Positions 7,722 through 17,769 are shown, numbered from the stretch's first letter. The stretch: 64,000 nt of DNA from UBA1794 sp031552405 (GCA_031552405.1 JAVBMN010000006.1:26174-90173), one strand, 5' to 3'. Program-made: numbers and translations. The notes: generated by a model from the sequence alone, not told the origin.

Positions 7722-9467
7722 ATGAAGAAAACAATCCTCCGAAACATAGCTATCGTATCGGCCATTTTTATAGTGACCTTTTCCATTATGCTCGTTACCA
7801 ACTATTTCCAGGTGCGGGGCATCACACCTTTGCAAACGGAAGTGGTGGAGACACTCAAAGAGTTGAACGATGCCAACGCCGGAAATACGGCCTTACAGGA
7901 ACAGATACGACAGCTCGACCTGCTGGCCCGTCGAGCTTACTTCGTACAGGCCGACCACCTTCGTATCGGCGTGTATATCCTGCTGGGCATGCTGGGAATA
8001 TTTATAATTTGTACCCGCCTGTACTTCGCCGGTGCGAAAGACATACCCGGCAAAGAAATCGATGCGATAGATGAATGGGGCATCAAAACCAAAGCCCGCA
8101 AATACGTAATAGGAGTGGCATCCGGTATCGCTGCCGTGGCGTTGGTGTTCGCGCTGATGTCGTCACCTTGGTTCCAATCTCCTCCTGAGATCTCCAGTCC
8201 CCCGATTACCCCCAATGCCCCGATTGCCATGACAGACACCCTTTCTGAGGCCTCCGAAGCCCTCATTGTCATGACAGACACCCTTCCCGAGGCTTCCGAA
8301 GCAAGCCTAGAGCCCGTAGTCTCCAAAGTAACGCACAATGCGTTCCGCGGAAACAACTCCAACGGCACATCTTCAGCGAAAGGGGTGCCCGTCAAATGGA
8401 ATTTAGCGACCGGAACGAACATCGTCTGGAAGCACGACATTCCCCGAAAGGGATACAACTCGCCGATAATCAATGGTAACCGGGTATTCTTTTCCGGTGC
8501 CGACGAGCAGGCGCGCGAACTTTATTGTTACAACCTCACCACAGGCGAAAAACTTTGGTCGCTGGCTGCTGCCGGTATCCCCGGCTCGCCCGCCCAAACA
8601 CCTAAGACCACAGAAGACACTGGACTGGCGGCATCCACCGTGGCCACTAATGGCAAGCAGGTGTGTGCCATCTTTGCTACCGGCGACATGATCTGTGCCG
8701 ACATGGACGGGAAGAAACTCTGGGCCAAAAACCTCGGCGTACCCAATAATCATTACGGATACGCATCCTCACTGCTGATATTCGGTAGCGTGGTAATTGT
8801 GCAATACGACAATCAGAATTCACCGAGAGTCGTTGCGCTGGACTTGGGCACGGGTGCCGAGCGCTGGAGCAAGAACCGCACCGAAAAAGTGACCTGGAGC
8901 TCGCCTGTCATTGCGTATGTGAACAACACTCCACAGCTCGTACTCATGGGCAACCCCGCTATTACCGGCTATAATCCCAACAACGGTGAGCAGCTGTGGC
9001 GGGTAGAGTGCCTTAGTGGTGAAGTAGCGTCCAGCCCCTGTAGCTCCAACGGAATTATATTCGGCGCAAGCGAGTATGCCAAACTGGTAGCCATCAACGG
9101 TACCGACGGAAACCTGCTCTGGGAAAGCGATGAATACCTGCCCGAAGTGGCTAGTCCTGTTGCCACAAAAGACAATCTGTTCCTGGCCACCAGCTACGGC
9201 GTAGTTGCTGCCTTAGACACGCAAACCGGCGAACTGCGCAAAAAGCACGAATTGAACACCGAATTCTATTCCTCTCCCGTTATTGCCGAAGGTAAACTAT
9301 ACCTTTTCAGCAACAATGGGAAGATGTTTATATTTTCCGCCAACAGTGATTTCAAGCTGTTGAATTCCTTCGAAACCGGGGAACAAACCTTCGCCACCCC
9401 TGCCTTTACCGACGGGAAGATTGTGGTGCGGACTCAGAAGAGTATTTACTGTGTAGCGGCAAATTGA
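7722..9467 (+). CDS. Membrane-anchored PQQ-like propeller protein with repeat linker
   Basis: This 581-residue protein has two hydrophobic segments near the N-terminus (about residues 7-29 and 83-101) and a third at about 125-148 (YVIGVASGIAAVALVFALM). A Pro/Glu/Ser-rich linker and then a C-terminal propeller (about 200-581) with FRGNNSNG, LYCYNLTTGEKLW and VALDLGTGAERW units follow. The linker contains a 14-residue unit duplicated in tandem (nt 8223-8264 and 8265-8306; MTDTL(S/P)EASEA core). Two bases separate it from the upstream NapH-like gene and one base from the NuoEF-like gene, so it is embedded in the redox part of the operon. A partner of the NapGH-like module is the most natural guess; no catalytic residues can be recognised. 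Confidence 0.8.
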   Translation: MKKTILRNIAIVSAIFIVTFSIMLVTNYFQVRGITPLQTEVVETLKELNDANAGNTALQEQIRQLDLLARRAYFVQADHLRIGVYILLGMLGIFIICTRLYFAGAKDIPGKEIDAIDEWGIKTKARKYVIGVASGIAAVALVFALMSSPWFQSPPEISSPPITPNAPIAMTDTLSEASEALIVMTDTLPEASEASLEPVVSKVTHNAFRGNNSNGTSSAKGVPVKWNLATGTNIVWKHDIPRKGYNSPIINGNRVFFSGADEQARELYCYNLTTGEKLWSLAAAGIPGSPAQTPKTTEDTGLAASTVATNGKQVCAIFATGDMICADMDGKKLWAKNLGVPNNHYGYASSLLIFGSVVIVQYDNQNSPRVVALDLGTGAERWSKNRTEKVTWSSPVIAYVNNTPQLVLMGNPAITGYNPNNGEQLWRVECLSGEVASSPCSSNGIIFGASEYAKLVAINGTDGNLLWESDEYLPEVASPVATKDNLFLATSYGVVAALDTQTGELRKKHELNTEFYSSPVIAEGKLYLFSNNGKMFIFSANSDFKLLNSFETGEQTFATPAFTDGKIVVRTQKSIYCVAAN

Positions 9468-9468
9468 T

Positions 9469-11874
9469 ATGGCATGTAACTGCGAAAATAATACGGTTGA
9501 ATCCCGCCAGGCGATGAAAACCCGGATCGACGCTATTATCGACCGGATCGGAACATCGCGGCAGATACTCATTCCTTTGTTGCAGGCGATACAGGAAGAG
9601 TTTAGCTACCTACCTTCCGAGGCAGTTGAGCGGATCTACGAACGCACGGAAATAGACCGGGCGCAGCTCATCAGCGTATCCACATTCTACTCCCAGTTCC
9701 GGCATATCCCTTACGGAAAACACCTCATTAAAATCTGCACCGGAACTGCTTGCCATGTAAAAGGTGCGGGCAATGTGTACGACTCCTTCCGGCGTGAATT
9801 GAAAATGGACGAGGATTCCATTACCACCGCCGACCAACTGTTCTCCATCGAAAAGATAGCGTGCCTGGGCTGCTGTACGCTAGCCCCTGTGGTGCAGATA
9901 GACGAAAAGATATACGGCCACGTACTGCCCGGCAAAGTGAACCAGGTAATCGAAGAGTTCCTTGCCCAACAAGAGGAGGCTGAGAGGTCCGGCGGCTCGG
10001 TTTCCATGCGGAAGATACAGGGAGAGATACGCCTGGGCATGGGTTCATGCTGCCAGGCAAGCGGTTCGGCAGACATCTATACGGAGCTGATTTCGGCCTC
10101 GAGTGATTTGAGTGTCGATGTCAACATCAAACCTGTAGGCTGCGTGGGCGTATGCAATAAAGTACCGTTGATTGACGTGGTGCTGCCCGATGGAAGCATC
10201 ACTCGCTACCCCAACGTAAAGGCTGCCGAGATTAAAGAGATACTGCACCATCACTTTAAACCCGCCGGCCGCCTGAAAAGATTAAAGAACAGCCTGTTCA
10301 ACCATATTGATACTTTCCACACAGATACCACATGGGATAATGTGATCTGGAAGCCTGAAAACGAACGTACCGGCGTCATCGACAGTTTCCTTGCCGGACA
10401 AAAGCATATTTCTACCGAAGGATATGGCTTCCTTGCCCCGCTTGATATGGATGAATACATCGGATACGGTGGTTTCGAAGGTCTGAACAAAGCGCTCGCC
10501 ACCTCAGACAGGAATGAAGTGGTTGCGAGCATACTTGCCAGCGGTATCCGTGGTCGTGGTGGTGGCGGCTTCACCACGGGAAAGAAGTGGGAAATCGTAG
10601 CCTCATCCCATCAGAAAGAAAAGTACATGATATGTAACGGCGACGAGGGCGACCCGGGAGCCTTTATGGACCGCATGATGCTTGAGTCCTATCCATTCCG
10701 CATTATCGAGGGAATGCTCATCGCCGGATATGCCGTAGGAGCCGATAAAGGGATATTTTACATCCGTGCCGAATACCCGCTGGCAGTCACACGAATCCGC
10801 ACGGCTATCAACCTGTGCCGCGAACGAAACTTGATTGGTGAACATATTGCCGGAAGCGGCTTTTCGTTCGACATCTCAATATTCGAGGGCGCCGGAGCTT
10901 TTGTGTGTGGCGAAGAAACGGCATTAATAGCCTCGATAGAAGGCGAGCGCGGATTTCCTACACAACGTCCGCCTTATCCGGCAGAGGAGGGACTGCACGG
11001 CAAACCCACGCTAGTGAACAACGTGGAAACGCTTAGCCAGATTCCCTATATCATCCGCAATGGAGCCGGCTGTTACAATAAAATCGGAACAAAGGGTAGC
11101 AAAGGAACAAAGGTATTTGCCCTGGCCGGAAAGATTCGTCACGGCGGACTGATAGAAGTGCCTATGGGTATCACTCTGAACCAGATTATCGAAGATATTG
11201 GCGGTGGCGTGGAAGGCGGAGAGAAACTCAAAGCCATACAGATCGGTGGCCCCTCGGGTGGCTGTATTCCGGCTCACCTCTGTGATGTGCAGGTCGACTT
11301 CGACGCCTTCAACCAGATGGGTGCCATGATGGGCTCGGGTGGACTGGTGGTATTGAGCCAAAGCAATTGCATGGTCGACATGGCCCGTTACTTCCTGAGC
11401 TTCACCTGTGAACAGTCATGCGGCAAATGCACCTTCTGTCGCGTAGGTATCCGCCGGATGCTCGATATACTGGACAAGATATGTAGCGGTAAAGCCTCAA
11501 TGAACGATATCGAAACACTGGAAGAGCTGGCGCTGAACGTAAAGAAATCATCCCTTTGCGGATTGGGCAAAACAGCCCCCAACCCAGTGCTGACCACTCT
11601 GAAATATTTCCGCAACGAATACGAAGAGCATATAAATGGCGAATGTAAAACCGGAACCTGTAAGGAGATGGTGAAATACATCGTAACCAGCGAGTGTATC
11701 GGCTGCACCAAATGCGCCAAGGCCTGCACGGTAGATGCCATTCCCTATGCCCCGTACAAGGTTCACACCATCAATACGGAAGTCTGCGTGTTATGCGGCC
11801 TCTGCATCGGCGAATGCAGTTATGATGCCATAAAGAAAGTTTCTGTCAATGAAAAACAATCGATATGCAAATAA
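9469..11874 (+). CDS. NuoE-ferredoxin-NuoF fusion (HydB/HndC-type NAD(P)H oxidoreductase subunit)
   Basis: This 801-residue protein contains four parts. Residues about 1-165 are NuoE-like with the [2Fe-2S] Cys set CTGTAC...CLGCC. About 170-270 form a second thioredoxin-like [2Fe-2S] domain (GSCCQAS...GCVGVC). About 280-710 are NuoF-like, with FMN/NADH motifs GRGGGGFTTGKKWE and GDEGDPGAFMDR and the 4Fe-4S set SCGKCTFCR...CGLG. About 730-800 carry two [4Fe-4S] clusters (CIGCTKCAKAC, CVLCGLCIGEC). The family oxidises or reduces NAD(P)H in complex I and in soluble hydrogenases or bifurcating enzymes. NuoE and NuoF are usually separate genes; here they are fused. It overlaps the following gene by 10 nt, suggesting a stable complex. 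No hydrogenase large subunit is present nearby. Confidence 0.88.
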   Translation: MACNCENNTVESRQAMKTRIDAIIDRIGTSRQILIPLLQAIQEEFSYLPSEAVERIYERTEIDRAQLISVSTFYSQFRHIPYGKHLIKICTGTACHVKGAGNVYDSFRRELKMDEDSITTADQLFSIEKIACLGCCTLAPVVQIDEKIYGHVLPGKVNQVIEEFLAQQEEAERSGGSVSMRKIQGEIRLGMGSCCQASGSADIYTELISASSDLSVDVNIKPVGCVGVCNKVPLIDVVLPDGSITRYPNVKAAEIKEILHHHFKPAGRLKRLKNSLFNHIDTFHTDTTWDNVIWKPENERTGVIDSFLAGQKHISTEGYGFLAPLDMDEYIGYGGFEGLNKALATSDRNEVVASILASGIRGRGGGGFTTGKKWEIVASSHQKEKYMICNGDEGDPGAFMDRMMLESYPFRIIEGMLIAGYAVGADKGIFYIRAEYPLAVTRIRTAINLCRERNLIGEHIAGSGFSFDISIFEGAGAFVCGEETALIASIEGERGFPTQRPPYPAEEGLHGKPTLVNNVETLSQIPYIIRNGAGCYNKIGTKGSKGTKVFALAGKIRHGGLIEVPMGITLNQIIEDIGGGVEGGEKLKAIQIGGPSGGCIPAHLCDVQVDFDAFNQMGAMMGSGGLVVLSQSNCMVDMARYFLSFTCEQSCGKCTFCRVGIRRMLDILDKICSGKASMNDIETLEELALNVKKSSLCGLGKTAPNPVLTTLKYFRNEYEEHINGECKTGTCKEMVKYIVTSECIGCTKCAKACTVDAIPYAPYKVHTINTEVCVLCGLCIGECSYDAIKKVSVNEKQSICK

Positions 11875-12836
11875 CAATAAACAATACCCCGGTAGAAATT
11901 CACGACGGTGAGACCATCCTGGAAGCCGCACGTCGCACTGGATACTCCATACCCTCTTTGTGTTACGCCAAAGGGGCACGGCACAAATCATCCTGCATGG
12001 TATGCGCTGTCAGAAATAGTGAGAACGGACAGATAATACCCTCGTGCACCACTTATCCGGTGCACGGCATGCAGATAGACACCGAAAGCGAAGAAGTGAG
12101 ACTGGTTCGCCGCCTCTCTCTCGAATTATTATTGAGCGACCACAAGGCCGACTGCCAAGCACCCTGTTCCATGGTATGCCCGAAAGGATTAGACGTTGAA
12201 CGGATGCTGAGTTACTACGATACCAGAAACTACGAAAAAGCGCATCACTGCATCGCATCCGCTTTTGTACTTCCCAAAATAGGCTGTGACGACTGCAAAG
12301 CCCCCTGCGAAAAAGCCTGCCGACGGGGAACTATCGACAAGGAAGTTTCGATACGGGAGATTATCAAAGAGATAACTGCAATGTTTGAACCTGTCGCTTC
12401 CAGTGATGAAAAGCAACTTTACAAGAATGACAAAAACGAATTCCATTCCCGCCTCGGCCGCTTCACTCCCCACGAGAAAGAGCGTCTAACACAAACAGTC
12501 TCCACACCTTCTCGCTGTCTCCATTGTGCCTGTGCAGGACGCTCCGATTGCAAGCTACGCCTCTATGCTACCGCAGAAGGTATCAAACGCTCACGCTATG
12601 ACACTTATTCCAGCCTCGCAATAATGAGCAAACAACATATCTCCGGCAACCTTTGGTTTGAGCAGGCCAAATGTATCCGTTGCGGCTTGTGTGTATATAA
12701 CAGCACGAATGGTTTCACCTTTAAAGATCGCGGATTTGGTATGCAAATTGTCCTGCCGGAAGAAAACCGGGCTAATGTCAGAGAAGAGCTGGCAAGTCTA
12801 TGTCCGACCGGAGCTATTTATTTAACAGATAATTGA
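11865..12836 (+). CDS. NuoG/HydA-like N-terminal iron-sulfur protein lacking a catalytic domain
   Basis: This 323-residue protein starts inside the 3' end of the NuoEF-like gene. Residues 1-80 form a plant-type [2Fe-2S] ferredoxin (LCYAKG...SSCMVC...PSC), as at the N-terminus of NuoG and of [FeFe]-hydrogenases. Residues about 85-170 contain CQAPCSMVCPKG and CDDCKAPCEKACRRG, resembling the Fer4_20-type iron-sulfur domain of GltD and dihydropyrimidine dehydrogenase. The C-terminal part has CLHCAC and CIRCGLC clusters. There is no H-cluster, molybdopterin or flavin domain, so it is probably an electron-transfer subunit rather than an enzyme. With the upstream fusion it forms a diaphorase-like module next to the NapGH-like membrane pair. 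Confidence 0.78.
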   Translation: MQITINNTPVEIHDGETILEAARRTGYSIPSLCYAKGARHKSSCMVCAVRNSENGQIIPSCTTYPVHGMQIDTESEEVRLVRRLSLELLLSDHKADCQAPCSMVCPKGLDVERMLSYYDTRNYEKAHHCIASAFVLPKIGCDDCKAPCEKACRRGTIDKEVSIREIIKEITAMFEPVASSDEKQLYKNDKNEFHSRLGRFTPHEKERLTQTVSTPSRCLHCACAGRSDCKLRLYATAEGIKRSRYDTYSSLAIMSKQHISGNLWFEQAKCIRCGLCVYNSTNGFTFKDRGFGMQIVLPEENRANVREELASLCPTGAIYLTDN

Positions 12837-12844
12837 ATACAGAT

Positions 12845-13984
12845 ATGAAATATACCCTCTATGGTTTAGTCGTATTATTCATTCTGACCAGCTGCAATAG
12901 CAACTCCGGTTCTTCGGTTAATTCCAGTGTCATGGATTGGAAGATTTTCCGTGCCGATCATGGACTGAGCGGATATACCGATACCCGTCTGCCTAAGGAG
13001 CCCAGATTGAAATGGATCTATAAGGGAGAAAGCCGTACTGTGTCATCACCAATCATTGCCGATGGCACCACGTATTGGTGCGACAAAAGAGGCCGTGTGA
13101 CCGGTGTGGATATAAACGGCATCCTTGTCTTTGAACATGACTTACAAACGGCCGTAGAATCCACTCCTATGATAGCTGATTCGACGTTATATATCGGCCG
13201 CATCGATGGTTTCATGACAGCCATATCCCTCGCCAGCAAAGATACACTTTGGAATTACGAAACAATGGGGCAAGTCTCCGCTTCGCCCAACCTGCTAAAG
13301 TTTGCCGGTCACAAAGCCATTGTCTTCGGCAGTTACGATAATTATCTCTATTGTCTGGATTCCGAGAGCGGTAAAGAACTGAAAAGATTCGAATCGGGCT
13401 ATTACCTCAATGGTGCAGCCGCCCTGTGGAAAGGACACGTTGTGTTTGGCGGATGTGATGGATGGGTACGTATTATTGAGTGCGAAACAGGCACACCGAC
13501 CGACTCGTTAGAACTTGAAACATATGTCCCCGCTTCTCCTGCTATTATGGGCAATAATTGCTATGTAGGCGACCACTCAGGCAATATTTATCAGCTGATG
13601 CTCAAAGAGGGAAAGATTATCAGCCACCACAAAATTGCTTCCGAAAATAGCGAAACCGGCTCATTCGTATCCGTTCCCGCCATCTCAAACGATGCCTTTT
13701 ACTTTTTCTCCGGCGAAAGGAATCTGCATGCAGTCAGTTGTAATAACGGCAAGCTGAACTGGAAATACATGCTGAAAGGAAACACAGGCGAAAGTTCGCC
13801 GCTAGTATGCCGGGATAAGATAATCGTATGTACCAAGACCGGGATCGTGTCCATTTTGAGTGCCGCTAATGGCGAGTTATTGTGGGAATATGATACAGGC
13901 GAACAAATTGTCGGTTCGCCGGCGGTGATAAAAGACCACTTCATGATATTAACGGCTAAAGGAACCTTGTTATGCTTCAATTAA
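12845..13984 (+). CDS. PQQ-like beta-propeller lipoprotein
   Basis: From the ATG at 12845 the protein has 379 residues and begins MKYTLYGLVVLFILTSC, a lipoprotein signal with Cys at about position 17. The frame is open to a TTG at 12833, but that only adds four residues. The body is a propeller with repeated blades such as CLDSESGKELKRF, IIECETGTPTDSL, AVSCNNGKLNW and ILSAANGELLWEYD, closer to BamB in size than the other propellers in the cluster. The 3' end overlaps the ABC-transporter ATPase gene by 13 nt. Predicted location is the outer leaflet of the inner membrane or the inner leaflet of the outer membrane. It is the fifth or sixth propeller of this cluster, depending on whether the Tat protein is counted. 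Confidence 0.84.
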   Translation: MKYTLYGLVVLFILTSCNSNSGSSVNSSVMDWKIFRADHGLSGYTDTRLPKEPRLKWIYKGESRTVSSPIIADGTTYWCDKRGRVTGVDINGILVFEHDLQTAVESTPMIADSTLYIGRIDGFMTAISLASKDTLWNYETMGQVSASPNLLKFAGHKAIVFGSYDNYLYCLDSESGKELKRFESGYYLNGAAALWKGHVVFGGCDGWVRIIECETGTPTDSLELETYVPASPAIMGNNCYVGDHSGNIYQLMLKEGKIISHHKIASENSETGSFVSVPAISNDAFYFFSGERNLHAVSCNNGKLNWKYMLKGNTGESSPLVCRDKIIVCTKTGIVSILSAANGELLWEYDTGEQIVGSPAVIKDHFMILTAKGTLLCFN

Positions 13985-14637
13985 AAAACATACAAAAAAG
14001 CTATCGTGACGGCGATAATCATCTCAACCATGTCCTGCGCGGCATAAATATGGAAGTAAAAAAGGGAGAGTTTATTGCCATCAGAGGCCAATCCGGTTCG
14101 GGAAAAACTACCCTGCTATCTATTCTTGGAACTCTGCTGCTGCCCGACTCCGGTAGCTATCTTCTGAACGATGTGGAAATAACCGCCCCCGACATCGACT
14201 ATTCAGAGATGAGGAATAGCCACATCGGTTTTGTCTTTCAGGATCATAGGTTGATGCCACAGTTCACCGTACTGGAAAATATCCTGTTGCCCTCTCTGGC
14301 ACGCAAGTTCAAATCTACATCAGAGGAGATCGAGTACGCACGTTATTTGATGAACCTTACCCATATTGCTGGCATAGCTAATCAATATCCGCATACCCTT
14401 TCGGGTGGAGAAGCAAGTCGTGTGGCCGTTTGCCGCGCATTGATTATGAAGCCTTTGCTGTTGTTGGCCGACGAACCTACAGGTCAACTCGACACCGATA
14501 ATGCCCGGAACATAGCATCCATCCTGTCAGACATTAACCGTTGCCTGCAAACCACCATCATTATGGTTACCCATTCCGAAGATATCTCGGCAACGGCACA
14601 TCGTATTCTTAACCTTAAAGAAGGAATAGTACAATGA
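13972..14637 (+). CDS. ABC transporter ATP-binding protein (LolD/MacB type)
   Basis: This 221-residue protein carries Walker A (GQSGSGKTT), the ABC signature (LSGGEASRVAVCRAL), Walker B (LLLLADEPTG) and the switch His (MVTHSE). The length and the LLPSLARKF-like helical region fit the MacB/LolD/FtsE group, which drives mechanotransmission or lipoprotein release rather than classical import. It overlaps the propeller lipoprotein gene upstream by 13 nt and the permease downstream by 4 nt (ATGA), so the transporter belongs to this operon. It may act in releasing the neighbouring lipoprotein or propellers, or in moving a lipid product of the cyclase; both are inference from neighbours. Confidence 0.92.
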   Translation: MLQLKNIQKSYRDGDNHLNHVLRGINMEVKKGEFIAIRGQSGSGKTTLLSILGTLLLPDSGSYLLNDVEITAPDIDYSEMRNSHIGFVFQDHRLMPQFTVLENILLPSLARKFKSTSEEIEYARYLMNLTHIAGIANQYPHTLSGGEASRVAVCRALIMKPLLLLADEPTGQLDTDNARNIASILSDINRCLQTTIIMVTHSEDISATAHRILNLKEGIVQ

Positions 14638-17600
14638 CACTCAAAAAGCTGATACGTACGAATATATCTTACTTCACCCGTTACTACAGACTGGTGGCCA
14701 CAGCGGTACTTATCACTGTGGCTGTTATTGTCGGCAGTCTGGTGATAGGCGATTCGGTACGTACCACGCTGATTAAACGAGTAGCCGAACGAATGGGCGA
14801 TACGGAGACCGTCCTCTTCGCACGCAACTCGTTTATGGCAGAAGAGCTGCTCCAGAGCCCCCTCTTTGGAAAGTCGGCAAGAGGGTATCTGCTCACTAAC
14901 GGCTTTATATCCCGTGGTGGAAAACTGATTCCTGTGGTAGTGTGGGGAACGGATGAACCATCGATTACCCGGGGAACTGCCAAGATCAATTCCGCACTGG
15001 GCAGGGAGCTGGGGCAGGACGATCTGGCCGCCGACATCGTATTGCGGCTGCCTGCCACAGGGCTGACACCCGCCGGCTCGCTGTTTGTCACAGAGAATTA
15101 CGCCACCAGCCTTCGCCTGGCATTCGGAGGAACAGTCAGCGTAGAAGACAGCGGCAATATCAGCATGAAGAACGAGCAGATTATCCCCCTCAATGTGTTT
15201 GTCAATCGCCAGCAGCTGCTCGAAACACTTGAAATCCCAGGTAAAATAAACCTGATACTGACAAACCGGACTATTACCACCGAAGACCTGAATGAAGCAT
15301 GGAGTTATGGTGCTTCCGGCTTATCAATCAACCGGATGGACGGCTTTACCGAAATCCGCTCCGACCGCATTTTTCTTCCCAAAGAAGTTACGGAAACCCT
15401 CTGCCGGGATAACGACAGCAGCAACCGCTTGTTCTCTTATCTGGCTAATTCTATTGAACGGAATGGCCACTCTGTTCCTTATTCTTTCGTTACGGCTACC
15501 GATCGCTTCGGAGGTGAAACACTGCAAAAAGATGAGATCATCCTCTCTGATTATACTGCCCGGCGGTTGCAGGCCCGCCCCGGCGATACCATCGAAGTCA
15601 GCTATTTTGTGTCGCACGATTTGAAAACTCTTGCCACAGAAAAGATAAAGCTGAGGGTTAAAAGCATTGTCCCCCTTGCCACCTTGTGCAAAGATAAAAC
15701 CCTGAGCGCCGACTTTCCCGGCCTGTCCGACGTGGAGCGATGCACCGACTGGGACAGCGACCTGCCCATACACATGTCTCTTATTACCGATGAAGATGAG
15801 AAATACTGGGAACTCTACCGCTCCACTCCAAAAGCAATTATAGCCTATGATGCTGTAGCTGCCCGCTGGAGCAATGCCTATGGCACTGCAACAGCCCTGC
15901 GGATGAATGAGGCAAATCCGGATTTGTCGTCACTCCGTCCCGAGATGTTCGGCATACAGATAATCCATCCTCGCGAAGCAGGACTATATGCTGCTAAAAA
16001 CGGAGTGGATTTTGCAGGCCTTTTCCTCGCGCTGGGGTTCTTTATCATTGTGTCCGCCATATTGCTTATGCTTATTCCTCTTTCGGAAATGTTCTGGCAG
16101 CGACGAGACGAAATAGCACTCTTACAATCTCTCGGTTATACCCGAAAAAGGATCACACATATATTTTGGAGAGAGTCGGCCCCAGTTGTCTTTCTGTCTT
16201 CCATTGTGGGTGTAATAGCCGGACTGATCTATACCGCCCTCCTCATGTGGTTGCTTGGAAATGTATGGAAAGGAGCTACCCATACGGATGGTTTTGCCGT
16301 GTATCCAAGTGTCATTACCCTACTTACCGGGCTTATTACCGGAATCACACTTGCCCTGCTGTTTCTGCGATGGACCATCCACCGTAATCTAAAAGACAAA
16401 AAGAAAAATCAGTTGAAGCAGAAACAATCCCTGACAAAAAGAAAAACAGGAGTTATACTTGCCACGATTCTTTCCATCGCTATTATCTGTGTTAACTTCC
16501 TTTTCCTGCGTTCAGTACCTCTTTTTGTCCTTGCAGGCATTGTATTGATCGTAACAGCAGCCTTATGGGGTGATTATCTGCTTCACCGGAACAGTTCGGC
16601 TTCTATCGGCAACTTTAATTCCAACAAAATACTATGGAGCACCCTCTTTGCGAACAGGAAACAAGCATTGCTCTCGTTTTTTGCTCTAGCTACCGGTGTA
16701 TTTATTGTGTTCTCTGTCGGACTTAACCGCAAAGGATTTGCCGACAGTTCGCAGATACGTACCGGAACAGGAGGTTATTCCCTCTGGTGCGAAAGCAGTG
16801 TTCCCGTATACCACAATATGGCCACACCGTCAGGACAGGAAAAGCTATCGCTGACAGACTTACCCGCTCATACCCAAGTCCTCCAATGTCTGCGCTATGG
16901 TGCAGACGATGCGAGTTGCCTCAACTTGAACAAGGTAACCAACCCCACCGTGCTGGGCGTAGATATGAATGCCCTCCGGGAAAGTAGCTTCCAAATAGAA
17001 CAAACCATCTGGCCCGCAGATAGGGAGGATGTGTTTGAACGGATGCAAACACCTCACGGTTTCGTTTATCCGGCCTTCATTGATGCCACCGTGCTCACCT
17101 GGAGCCTGATGATGAACCTTGGCGACACGCTCCGTTACGAAAACGATAAGGGACAATCAATTGCCATACGGTTGGTCGGCACGCTTTCCAACTCCATCTT
17201 CCAAGGGCATATACTGATAGATCGCAGTTTGTTTCCAGACATATGGCCCGAAACAACCGGCAGTGAAGTATTCCTGCTGAAAGTGGACGAAGCTGAAAAA
17301 GAAGAAGTCGGAAACCTGCTTTCCCAGGCCTTGAACGAATACGGGGTGTGGGTTACGACCACCAACGACCGGCTCCGCCAATTCAATACCGTAACAGATA
17401 CCTATCTGACCATTTTCCTCACGCTGGGCGGCTTGGGTCTTTTGCTGGGTATCATGGCTTTCGTCATTGTCGTACGTAAAAACCTGTCCATGCGCCAACC
17501 GGAAATCGCCCTGTACCGTACGTTAGGGTTTGCCGACAGTAAAATAAGGAAGACCCTTTGCCGGGAAAATCTACTTGTTCCACTCTATGCCATCGCCACC

Positions 17601-17756
17601 GGCGTACTAAGTTCACTGATAGGTGTCAGTATTAGTTTTATGAACACCGGAACAGGCGTATGGTTGCTTGCCGGGCTTTTTGCCCTCTTCTTTGTAGCAT
17701 GTGTGATTGTCTTTGTCAGGGTATTAGTCAGAAAAGAAATAGCGAGAAACAAATAA
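14634..17756 (+). CDS. FtsX-like ABC transporter permease (two FtsX domains)
   Basis: This 1040-residue membrane protein starts with a transmembrane segment (about 17-40), followed by a large periplasmic MacB_PCD-like region (about 45-430). Then come a three-helix FtsX domain (about 445-570, ALGFFIIVSAILLMLIPLSE), two more helices (about 595-640), a second periplasmic region, and a final FtsX domain (about 930-1035). This YbbP/MacB-like double layout is typical for exporters or mechanotransmission systems paired with LolD-type ATPases. It overlaps the ATPase gene by 4 nt. The cargo is unknown. Confidence 0.86.
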   Translation: MTLKKLIRTNISYFTRYYRLVATAVLITVAVIVGSLVIGDSVRTTLIKRVAERMGDTETVLFARNSFMAEELLQSPLFGKSARGYLLTNGFISRGGKLIPVVVWGTDEPSITRGTAKINSALGRELGQDDLAADIVLRLPATGLTPAGSLFVTENYATSLRLAFGGTVSVEDSGNISMKNEQIIPLNVFVNRQQLLETLEIPGKINLILTNRTITTEDLNEAWSYGASGLSINRMDGFTEIRSDRIFLPKEVTETLCRDNDSSNRLFSYLANSIERNGHSVPYSFVTATDRFGGETLQKDEIILSDYTARRLQARPGDTIEVSYFVSHDLKTLATEKIKLRVKSIVPLATLCKDKTLSADFPGLSDVERCTDWDSDLPIHMSLITDEDEKYWELYRSTPKAIIAYDAVAARWSNAYGTATALRMNEANPDLSSLRPEMFGIQIIHPREAGLYAAKNGVDFAGLFLALGFFIIVSAILLMLIPLSEMFWQRRDEIALLQSLGYTRKRITHIFWRESAPVVFLSSIVGVIAGLIYTALLMWLLGNVWKGATHTDGFAVYPSVITLLTGLITGITLALLFLRWTIHRNLKDKKKNQLKQKQSLTKRKTGVILATILSIAIICVNFLFLRSVPLFVLAGIVLIVTAALWGDYLLHRNSSASIGNFNSNKILWSTLFANRKQALLSFFALATGVFIVFSVGLNRKGFADSSQIRTGTGGYSLWCESSVPVYHNMATPSGQEKLSLTDLPAHTQVLQCLRYGADDASCLNLNKVTNPTVLGVDMNALRESSFQIEQTIWPADREDVFERMQTPHGFVYPAFIDATVLTWSLMMNLGDTLRYENDKGQSIAIRLVGTLSNSIFQGHILIDRSLFPDIWPETTGSEVFLLKVDEAEKEEVGNLLSQALNEYGVWVTTTNDRLRQFNTVTDTYLTIFLTLGGLGLLLGIMAFVIVVRKNLSMRQPEIALYRTLGFADSKIRKTLCRENLLVPLYAIATGVLSSLIGVSISFMNTGTGVWLLAGLFALFFVACVIVFVRVLVRKEIARNK

Positions 17757-17769
17757 TATCATCCATAGT

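Noticed and set aside
9469..12836. [FeFe]-hydrogenase operon
   Set aside because: HydB-like and HydA N-terminal-like parts are present, but no H-cluster domain or maturation genes are in the window.
998..13984. True PQQ-dependent dehydrogenases
   Set aside because: The propellers are 380-580 residues, lack the Cys-Cys and calcium-binding signatures of quinoprotein dehydrogenases, and have no CxxCH heme motif.
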